A stretch of DNA of 11,735 nt from Bacteroidota bacterium (GTDB lineage: Bacteria > Bacteroidota > Ignavibacteria > SZUA-365), in assembly GCA_018224415.1 (NCBI GenBank), contig JAGTUZ010000115.1:1-11735 (forward strand), read 5' to 3'. A model generated the notes under the pieces. That model had not been told where the DNA came from and did no database searches. It saw only the letters and a program-made list of their open reading frames with translations. Both the position numbers and the translations under genes were made by a program. Positions 6,379-11,735 of this stretch are shown here, in pieces. Numbering within the stretch: the first letter of the stretch is position 1; the number at the start of each line of letters is the position of its first letter.

Positions 6379-9300
6379 TCAGCGGGTGATGGTCATGCGG
6401 GCGGAACGACTGACGCCGTCCACCGCGAGACGGTAGATGTAGGTTCCGGACGGAAGAGCGGACAGCGTCAAACGGACGCTGTAGCTGCCTGCCTGATGCG
6501 TGCCGTCGAGCACGGTGGCCACATGCCGGCCGGCCATGTCGAACAGCTGCAGCGACACCTGCGACTGACGCGGGATGTCGAAGCGCACGGTGGTGCCGCT
6601 TTCTGCACGGAAGGGATTCGGGTAGTTCTGATGCAGCGTGATGTCACTGACCAATGCAGGAATGAAGGCGATGGACGTGACGACGTTGTCGAAGTCGTCC
6701 TCGTCCCGCGGCTGCAGTTTCCAGTTGTTGAAGCTGAAGTACATGATTCCCTTCAGCCCGTCGATGGTCGTTCCGGCCTTCAGGTAAATCAGACCTGTGT
6801 CAGTGGAATCCGTGGTGTACACGGCATCCCAGGTGCCGGCATCGTCGACACGCATGTCGCCGCTGCCGTCCGTGACAAGAAACTCGCCGAAGTTACCGCC
6901 CGCGGCCTCGTCGGCATTGGTGGACGTCACGGTCAGATCCTCGAAAGCGACGAGCATGCCTTCATACTGCTCGGCGATGGGATCGCCATCCTTCACGACC
7001 TCGGTGAGATAGCTGCCCGTGGACAGCAGCACCGGCTCGGGAAGATCGACGGTCCCGTGCTTCTCGACGATGACGAGGTTCTTGAGCTGCGTGATGCCGA
7101 AACGCTCGTCGACGGTTCCCGTGACGGTGATGTCGTCGCCGAGGGCGAGACCTTCGTTCTTGATGCTGCTCGAGTAGATCTGGATGCCACTCCAGGGCTC
7201 GTTGCCGTCCTGGATGAAGTACATCCCGAGGTTCGGACCGGCCGTGAGCACGCCGCGCGTGGTGACGTTCTTGAAGCCGAAGCTGCCCGAACGACCGTCG
7301 GCATACGGAGTGTACTGGATGTCGCTGATGCGGATGTCGCCGTCACGGACGATGTAGAAGGGCAGGGGACCGCCGAGGTCGGCGGGATACACCGCGACGT
7401 CGTTGTCATTGTCCGTCGCTTCGACGTAGTACCAGACCACGTCGCCGTCGGCCATGGCGGGAATAATGCCTGTCGCAACGGTGCTGACGTCGTCGTAGGT
7501 CATGTCGACGCTCATCGCCGTGCCGCCTTCGGTGCCGTAGTACAGTTTGACATTGGTGATGGTGCCGCCCTCGTTGGAGTCAACGACTTCGCAGGTCACT
7601 GTCACCTGGTCGCTACTGGTCGGGATGCCGAGATCCCGGGCCAGCTTGCTGATGACCGGCGGATTGACTGCCTCGCCCACGTTGACCCAGTCGGACTCGG
7701 AGCGCGGTTCGAGCTTGTAGTAGTTGAAGCTGTAATACATCACGCCCGTGAGCGATTCGATGGTCGTCCCGACGGCGAGGAAGGTCTTGTCGGTCTGCGT
7801 CGGATCGTTGGTGTACACGCTCTTCCAGGTACCGCTATCGTCGACGCGCATGTCTCCGCTGCCGTCGTCGACCAGGACCTCACCGAAATTGCCGGTCGGC
7901 GCATCGGCGTTGCTGCTCGTGATGGTCAGGTCGCTGAAGATCGTGAGCATGCCTTCCCACTGTTCGGCCTCGGGCGTTCCGTCGGTGACCGTGAGGTTCT
8001 CGAACACGCCGGTGGTCAGGCTGATCGGAGCCGGCACGGTGGCGGTGCCGTTGTCACTGGTGAGGGTGGCGTTGCCGACGGTGGTGACATTGAAGCGTTC
8101 CTCGACCACACCGGTGATGGTCACGTTCTGGCCGGTGATGAGGTTGCGGATGCTCTCGTCGCCGCGGACCATGATGCCACTCCAGGGCTGCACGTCATCC
8201 TGGATGAAGACCATGCCAAGATCGGTCGAGCCGCCGACGACGGTGCCGGTAACGGTGACCGTGCCGCCGATGGCACCGGAATTGCCGTCGTTGTACGGGG
8301 TGTACTGGATGTCGCGAATGCGCGTGAGGCCGTCACGCACGATGTAGAAGGGACGTCCCCTGACAATCTCGCCGGGGAAGATCACGATATCATTGTCATT
8401 GTCCTTCGCCTGGATGTAGTACCAGACGATGGAACCGTCGGCCTGCGCCGGGATCTGTGCCATCGCCTGCTTGGTTGCGTCGTCGTAGGTCATCACGATC
8501 TGTCCCTTCAAGTCGTCATTCAGACCCCAGATCAGTGACACTTCCACAATGGAACCGTCGGGATTGCTGTCTTCGACGTCGCAGGTCACGGTGACCGCGT
8601 CGGAAGAGGTCGGCAACGCGATGTCGCGCATGAGGTTGCTCACCACGGGCGGGAAGGAGCCAAGGACGATGTCGCCCGGATACAGCGGCGAGATGACGAT
8701 GCCCTGTCCCGAACTCGTGATCACTCCGCGGATGGAGCTGATGGTGGTGCCGGGCGCGGGTGGCGCCCAGGTGGGATCGAAGCCCTGCGATCCACCACGG
8801 AAGAAAATGCTCTGGTCGTAGACGCCAATGCTGTTGCCCTGGCCATCGGTGATGGTCCAGGTGTAGCGTCCGGTGGAAGTGTTCTGCGTCACTGTGCCGA
8901 CGCTCGCGCCTTCGATCATGACATACGCGCCTTCCCACTGCTGCGCGGAAGGAATGCCGGTGAGCGGACCGCCGCTGACGAGATCCGTGATGGCGATGGT
9001 CGACGGATCGGGACGACGTCCGAGATCGTCGAGGATTTCCACCTGCACGTCGGCGTTCCATCCGTTGCCCACGCCGATCTCGAACTGCGTGGTCGAGAAG
9101 TACTGCGAGACGACACCGGTGAGGCGGACGACATAGCCCGTGTCGATGGCCGTCACGAGGATGGCGTCGGCAGCGAGGGAGTCGGAGGCGCGGACGTTCA
9201 ACCCGCTCCAGGCGCCGCCATTCTCGTCCATGATATAGAGTGTGAAGGCATTGCCGAGCGCGAAGAGCGGCGGACCGCCTGCGCTCGAACGGGGAGCGGC

Positions 9301-9489
9301 GTAGACCACGCCGGTCACCGTGATGGTGTCACCGACATGCGGGGAGGCCTGGTTGCCTGCTGCCAGCGTGTCGGGATGGACTTCCTGGATCTGTTGGACG
9401 GTCAGCGTGTCGGATACGATTTGCGCCTGTGCCGTTGTGGTGAACAGTGCAACAAGAAGAATCGTGAGAATCGGTAGGAATCGCCTCAT
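6379..9489 (-). CDS. Large modular secreted protein with duplicated Ig-like plus OB-fold-like modules and T9SS sorting tail
   Basis: The product is 1036 aa, exported and probably surface-attached or released; its function is not recognised. Residues 1-22 are a signal peptide (TTTAQA before Q). Residues about 50-277 hold OB-fold-like strands (GDTITVTGVV, YIMDENGGAWSGLNV, later SSIRGVITSSGQGIVI). Two tandem copies of a module follow, at about 279-606 and 609-936. Each opens with an Ig-like domain (VTVTC, then VWYY and DNDND) and continues with OB-like segments (IQYTPY, FIQD, PWSGI, ITVTGTV or VTITGVV, QWEGM or QYEGM, DGSGDMRVDD). The OB-like parts recall the YhcR/DUF5689-type domains of FCB secreted proteins, but I see no nuclease or phosphatase motif. 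The tail from about 950 (LHQNYPNPF, LFDMAGRHVAT, LPSGTYIYRL, ending MTITR) is a type A sorting domain. It starts 20 nt after the preceding gene with AGGAG eight bases before the ATG, and a terminator follows. Acidic loops could bind calcium, but this is inference. Confidence 0.9.
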   Translation of the reverse strand: MRRFLPILTILLVALFTTTAQAQIVSDTLTVQQIQEVHPDTLAAGNQASPHVGDTITVTGVVYAAPRSSAGGPPLFALGNAFTLYIMDENGGAWSGLNVRASDSLAADAILVTAIDTGYVVRLTGVVSQYFSTTQFEIGVGNGWNADVQVEILDDLGRRPDPSTIAITDLVSGGPLTGIPSAQQWEGAYVMIEGASVGTVTQNTSTGRYTWTITDGQGNSIGVYDQSIFFRGGSQGFDPTWAPPAPGTTISSIRGVITSSGQGIVISPLYPGDIVLGSFPPVVSNLMRDIALPTSSDAVTVTCDVEDSNPDGSIVEVSLIWGLNDDLKGQIVMTYDDATKQAMAQIPAQADGSIVWYYIQAKDNDNDIVIFPGEIVRGRPFYIVRDGLTRIRDIQYTPYNDGNSGAIGGTVTVTGTVVGGSTDLGMVFIQDDVQPWSGIMVRGDESIRNLITGQNVTITGVVEERFNVTTVGNATLTSDNGTATVPAPISLTTGVFENLTVTDGTPEAEQWEGMLTIFSDLTITSSNADAPTGNFGEVLVDDGSGDMRVDDSGTWKSVYTNDPTQTDKTFLAVGTTIESLTGVMYYSFNYYKLEPRSESDWVNVGEAVNPPVISKLARDLGIPTSSDQVTVTCEVVDSNEGGTITNVKLYYGTEGGTAMSVDMTYDDVSTVATGIIPAMADGDVVWYYVEATDNDNDVAVYPADLGGPLPFYIVRDGDIRISDIQYTPYADGRSGSFGFKNVTTRGVLTAGPNLGMYFIQDGNEPWSGIQIYSSSIKNEGLALGDDITVTGTVDERFGITQLKNLVIVEKHGTVDLPEPVLLSTGSYLTEVVKDGDPIAEQYEGMLVAFEDLTVTSTNADEAAGGNFGEFLVTDGSGDMRVDDAGTWDAVYTTDSTDTGLIYLKAGTTIDGLKGIMYFSFNNWKLQPRDEDDFDNVVTSIAFIPALVSDITLHQNYPNPFRAESGTTVRFDIPRQSQVSLQLFDMAGRHVATVLDGTHQAGSYSVRLTLSALPSGTYIYRLAVDGVSRSARMTITR
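6682..7665 (-). repeat. Second copy of an internal ~330-residue tandem module
   Basis: This encodes residues 609-936 of the modular secreted protein. It aligns with residues 279-606 at a spacing of 330 codons. Identical 16-17-base DNA runs recur exactly 990 bases apart, for example GATGCCACTCCAGGGCT at 7183-7199 and 8173-8189, and TGTACTGGATGTCGC at 7311 and 8301. The phase is preserved over most of the unit, with a two-codon shift near the end. Confidence 0.9.
7672..8655 (-). repeat. First copy of an internal ~330-residue tandem module
   Basis: This encodes residues 279-606 of the modular secreted protein: PPVVSNLMRDIALPTSSD through EPRSESDW, matching PPVISKLARDLGIPTSSD through QPRDEDDF in the second copy. 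Each copy contains one Ig-like domain with a single cysteine (VTVTC) followed by OB-fold-like strands. Confidence 0.9.
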
Positions 9490-9497
9490 GCGCGTTG

Positions 9498-9502
9498 CTC
9501 CT
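9498..9502 (-). promoter_or_regulatory. Shine-Dalgarno site of the modular secreted protein
   Basis: AGGAG on the minus strand lies 8 bases before the ATG at 9489, inside the 20-nt gap after the preceding TAA. It fixes the start and supports co-transcription with the upstream gene. Confidence 0.75.
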
Positions 9503-9509
9503 ATAGTGG

Positions 9510-11591
9510 TTACTTGATAATGACAAATTTTCCGCGTTGGATATTTCCGCTGTCGAGATTTTCGACGGTGAAGAGGTAGAGGCCTGTTGCCGTGGCCTGG
9601 TCGTTGTCGGTGATAAGATCCCAGGCGTGTTCGCCGCCCGTGAAGCGCTGCGTGCCGTCGGCGTAGCGGGCGAACCAGTCGAGGTCGTCGCCGTTGTAGT
9701 CGTCGCCCTCATGCCGCAGCGTCTTTACCAGGTCGCCGGCCATCGTGTAGATGCGGATCTCCGCGCGAGCGGGCAGGTTCGCAAAATAGAGTTTCCGCTC
9801 CCTTTCTCCTCCACCATCCCACATCGCGTTGGCGTAGTAGGGATTCGGATAGACAAAGGGTTCTGCAGCCGCCGCCATGTCAGGAGTGGTGCCCGGGATC
9901 ACGCGTCGCGCGTTCTGCAGTCGGCTGCTCTCGAGACTCTCGACGTTGTTGACCGGATCACCGGAGTCGAAGGCCGTGATAGTGTATACATACTGCCAGC
10001 CGTTGAGCTGGTTGGGGATGTCGAGCCGGTAGCGGTAGGCGGTTTCTTCTCCCGGCAGTTGCAGTGGTTCGTCGAGACGTACCGCTCCGAATCCGGTGTT
10101 GTAGAAAAGGCCGTTGTCCGCACGGTCGTATTCGCCGATGAGGACGAAGGACGTCGACAGCACGCGGTTCGGATCGAGGTCGGCACCCGCATTGGTGCGG
10201 TACACGCGGTATCCCTCGAAGTCACGCTGTCCGGAGATCGGATCGACCGAGGACTCGCTGCGGTCGTCCCAGAGCACGGTCACCTTCTGGTTACCAGGAA
10301 TGACACGCACACGCGGGGGAGTGGGTGGGGCCGGGAGGATGTATCGCGTCAGACGACCGTCGCCGTCGAGATCCTCTCCGGGATCGAGTGTGCCGTTGCG
10401 GTTCTTGTCTTCGCCGTCGTAGGCCTGCTGCGCGAAGCGCAAGCCGCGGTAGAGATTGCTCTTCGCGAGCGGCGTATCGTCGGCGGTGGGATCGTTGCCG
10501 TACTTTTTCGCGGTGACAACGGCGAAAACCACGTTAATGGTTTCCCCGGGTTCGATGCGGCGGAACGGTCCCGTGCTCAGCAGCACCGAGCGGTTCGACG
10601 CGCTGCTGAGATTCGGATACTCCGTGACAGGGAGACCGCTGGCCATTTTTTCATAGCGCTCGCGGTCGTTTTCCGGACTGAAATAAATCGGATCGGTGGT
10701 GTTGCGGAATTGCCAGCTGTTGAACACGACGCGCGCGCCGAGAGAATCTCCACCTGCGGGTTTCGGTCCGAAGTACTGTATTGGTTCGCTGCCGAGAACG
10801 GCCAGTCCGATATAGCTGTCGGTGAAGCCCGGGTCGCCGTTGACGTCGAATTCGTAACACATCCGCATGCTGTCGACGAATCCGTTGCCGCCGCGATTGA
10901 AGAAGGCGGATCCGCGGGGAGGACTCAGATTCGTGTTGCGCACGACCATGTCGATCCACAGTCCGATGTAGGCACTGTCGAGCGGGACCGTGTTGTCATT
11001 CCGTATCGCGTAATTCAGGATCACGAAATTCTCCGCGAAGGAGAAATTCCACGCATACGTTTCCATGTGCACATTCACCTTCAACGGTGTGTTGTGCTCG
11101 GGAATGGTGACCGTGGTACCAGGAACAACGCGGTTGGAGTCAGTGAAATCGGCCACGAAATCCTGATGGCTGACCGCATCCGGGGAGAAGAAACGCGAAT
11201 CCGCAAGCGTGGAGCGTTCCTCGGTGCGCGTGCCCTCGGCGTTTGTGTATTCGAAGCCAGCGGCGACGTCCCGCACTGAACTGACATCGACCGCCGCGGA
11301 GGAGACATGTGGTCCCGTACCGCCCGCGAAGGCGCCGATCCACAACCCGCCGGAGAAGATATGTTCGATGCCGGACCCCGCGGGATACTCGCAGTTGGGC
11401 TGGAACGGCCACTTGTTGAAGCCGTGCCCGAGCGTGCCGAAGTTGGAAATGGTGATGCGGAGACTGCCGACGTTGGTGAATTTGCTTTCATCGTCGTCCA
11501 GTGCTTTCCTGAACGCGGAAGGACCTTCGCCTTGCGTCTGCGCAACCGCCAGCTGTCCTGCAAGCAGCAGGAATAGTAGTGTGTTCCTCAA
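9510..11591 (-). CDS. Secreted protein of unknown function with fibronectin-like domain and non-canonical T9SS-type tail
   Basis: The product is 693 aa and belongs to a type of large exported protein often seen in Ignavibacteria- and Rhodothermus-like genomes; I cannot name a function. Residues 1-17 are a signal peptide (AVA before QTQ). The first half (about 35-365) is beta-rich with motifs FSGGLWIGAF, FVILNYAIRNDN and SAYIGLWIDM. Residues 396-415 contain two adjoining acidic calcium-loop-like motifs (DKNRNGTLDPGE, then DLDGDGRLT). Residues about 424-565 look like a fibronectin type III domain (PPRVRVIPGNQKVTVLWDD, FEGYRVYRT, YVYTITAFD). The tail from about 579 (VYPNPYYANAMWD, IRIYTMAGDLVKTL, TGLYLFTVEN, GKFVIIK) resembles a FlgD-Ig/T9SS sorting domain but lacks the N-PF core. 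The start is TTG: an in-frame TGA lies about 45 bases upstream, no ATG intervenes, and the next ATG would remove the signal peptide. It is first in a probable two-gene unit with the downstream modular protein. Confidence 0.88.
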   Translation of the reverse strand: MRNTLLFLLLAGQLAVAQTQGEGPSAFRKALDDDESKFTNVGSLRITISNFGTLGHGFNKWPFQPNCEYPAGSGIEHIFSGGLWIGAFAGGTGPHVSSAAVDVSSVRDVAAGFEYTNAEGTRTEERSTLADSRFFSPDAVSHQDFVADFTDSNRVVPGTTVTIPEHNTPLKVNVHMETYAWNFSFAENFVILNYAIRNDNTVPLDSAYIGLWIDMVVRNTNLSPPRGSAFFNRGGNGFVDSMRMCYEFDVNGDPGFTDSYIGLAVLGSEPIQYFGPKPAGGDSLGARVVFNSWQFRNTTDPIYFSPENDRERYEKMASGLPVTEYPNLSSASNRSVLLSTGPFRRIEPGETINVVFAVVTAKKYGNDPTADDTPLAKSNLYRGLRFAQQAYDGEDKNRNGTLDPGEDLDGDGRLTRYILPAPPTPPRVRVIPGNQKVTVLWDDRSESSVDPISGQRDFEGYRVYRTNAGADLDPNRVLSTSFVLIGEYDRADNGLFYNTGFGAVRLDEPLQLPGEETAYRYRLDIPNQLNGWQYVYTITAFDSGDPVNNVESLESSRLQNARRVIPGTTPDMAAAAEPFVYPNPYYANAMWDGGGERERKLYFANLPARAEIRIYTMAGDLVKTLRHEGDDYNGDDLDWFARYADGTQRFTGGEHAWDLITDNDQATATGLYLFTVENLDSGNIQRGKFVIIK

Positions 11592-11635
11592 GACTGACGT
11601 TGTCGTGATGGTGATTTTCGAAATGTGGATTCAGC

Positions 11636-11646
11636 CGGTGGGGAGA
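11636..11646 (-). repeat. 11-bp direct repeat, promoter-proximal copy (possible operator half)
   Basis: The plus-strand string CGGTGGGGAGA occurs here and again at 11712-11722, 76 bases apart. This copy lies between the candidate promoter and the TTG start, inside the presumed leader. A regulatory role is inference. Confidence 0.4.
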
Positions 11647-11676
11647 CGTCGCATTCACTGTCTTCATCCGGTGCTT

Positions 11677-11707
11677 CAAAGTAGAAAGGGGACGGCCCAA
11701 ATGCAAA
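11677..11707 (-). promoter_or_regulatory. Candidate Bacteroidota-type promoter upstream of the 693-aa secreted protein
   Basis: On the minus strand, TTTG at 11704-11707 is followed 20 bases later by TACTTTG at 11677-11683. This is close to the Bacteroidota consensus TTTG then TAnnTTTG, but one base short in the second box. It would give a leader of roughly 80 bases before the TTG start. The match is weak and rests on consensus only. Confidence 0.35.
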
Positions 11708-11711
11708 ACGA

Positions 11712-11722
11712 CGGTGGGGAGA
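11712..11722 (-). repeat. 11-bp direct repeat, distal copy (possible operator half)
   Basis: This is an exact copy of the 11-mer at 11636-11646. It sits 4 bases upstream of the TTTG box of the candidate promoter, a position where an activator or repressor could bind. Confidence 0.4.
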
Positions 11723-11735
11723 AATGCCCGATCAG

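Noticed and set aside
6496..8538. 680-codon open frame on the plus strand opposite the modular secreted protein
   Set aside because: It lies wholly opposite a gene with signal peptide, repeats and sorting tail. Its own repeats are just the antisense of the 990-bp duplication.
6379..9489. Extracellular nuclease, suggested by OB-fold-like domains
   Set aside because: OB-like modules often accompany secreted nucleases, but I see no His/Asn/Glu catalytic motif and the protein consists of repeats and a sorting tail only.
9537..11279. 580-codon open frame on the plus strand opposite the 693-aa protein
   Set aside because: It shows low-complexity Val/Arg/Glu-rich antisense composition and no recognisable motif, while the opposite strand carries a coherent exported protein.
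11488..11706. Small minus-strand frame of 72 codons overlapping the start of the 693-aa gene
   Set aside because: It overlaps the signal peptide region out of frame, is rich in His and Arg, and would cross the candidate promoter.

Overview
This 11.7 kb window appears to come from a GC-rich bacterium (about 60% by eye) of the FCB group, meaning Bacteroidota, Ignavibacteriota, Rhodothermota or a relative. The evidence is indirect but consistent. Three large exported proteins end in type IX secretion (T9SS) type A sorting domains. Two of them carry the QNYPNPF motif, and one has the QNYPNPFNPSTT form common in Ignavibacteria-like and Rhodothermus-like lineages. There is also a TonB-dependent receptor with an N-terminal carboxypeptidase-regulatory-like domain. 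There is no rRNA or tRNA, so the lineage cannot be narrowed further. I see no mobile elements, CRISPR arrays or phage genes.

All five genes lie on the minus strand, so the locus reads from right to left. (1) 11592-11735 is an upstream region with a weak Bacteroidota-type promoter candidate bracketed by two exact 11-bp direct repeats. (2) 9510-11591 is a 693-aa secreted protein of unknown function with a non-canonical sorting tail. (3) 6379-9489 follows 20 nt later behind a good Shine-Dalgarno sequence. It encodes a 1036-aa modular secreted protein with two tandem copies of a module of about 330 residues. A strong intrinsic terminator lies 6 nt after its stop, closing a two-gene unit. (4) 3105-6263 encodes a 1052-aa thermolysin-family (M4) metalloprotease with propeptide, complete zinc site, a beta-propeller-like region and a sorting tail. 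(5) 1588-3057 encodes a 489-aa lipoprotein with fibronectin-like domains, calcium-loop motifs and a C-terminal glutamine-amidotransferase-like fold. (6) 1-1587 is the first 529 codons of a TonB-dependent receptor that runs off the left edge. Its ATG directly abuts the lipoprotein stop codon.

Every encoded product is directed to the envelope or the outside, so the locus looks like a cell-surface and secretome island. The most suggestive arrangement is secreted protease, lipoprotein, then TonB-dependent receptor in one apparent transcription unit, which would fit release, capture and import of peptides. That link is inference. The receptor is incomplete here, the lipoprotein is not recognisably SusD-like, and no substrate can be read from sequence. 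There is no gene-free stretch longer than 300 bases.
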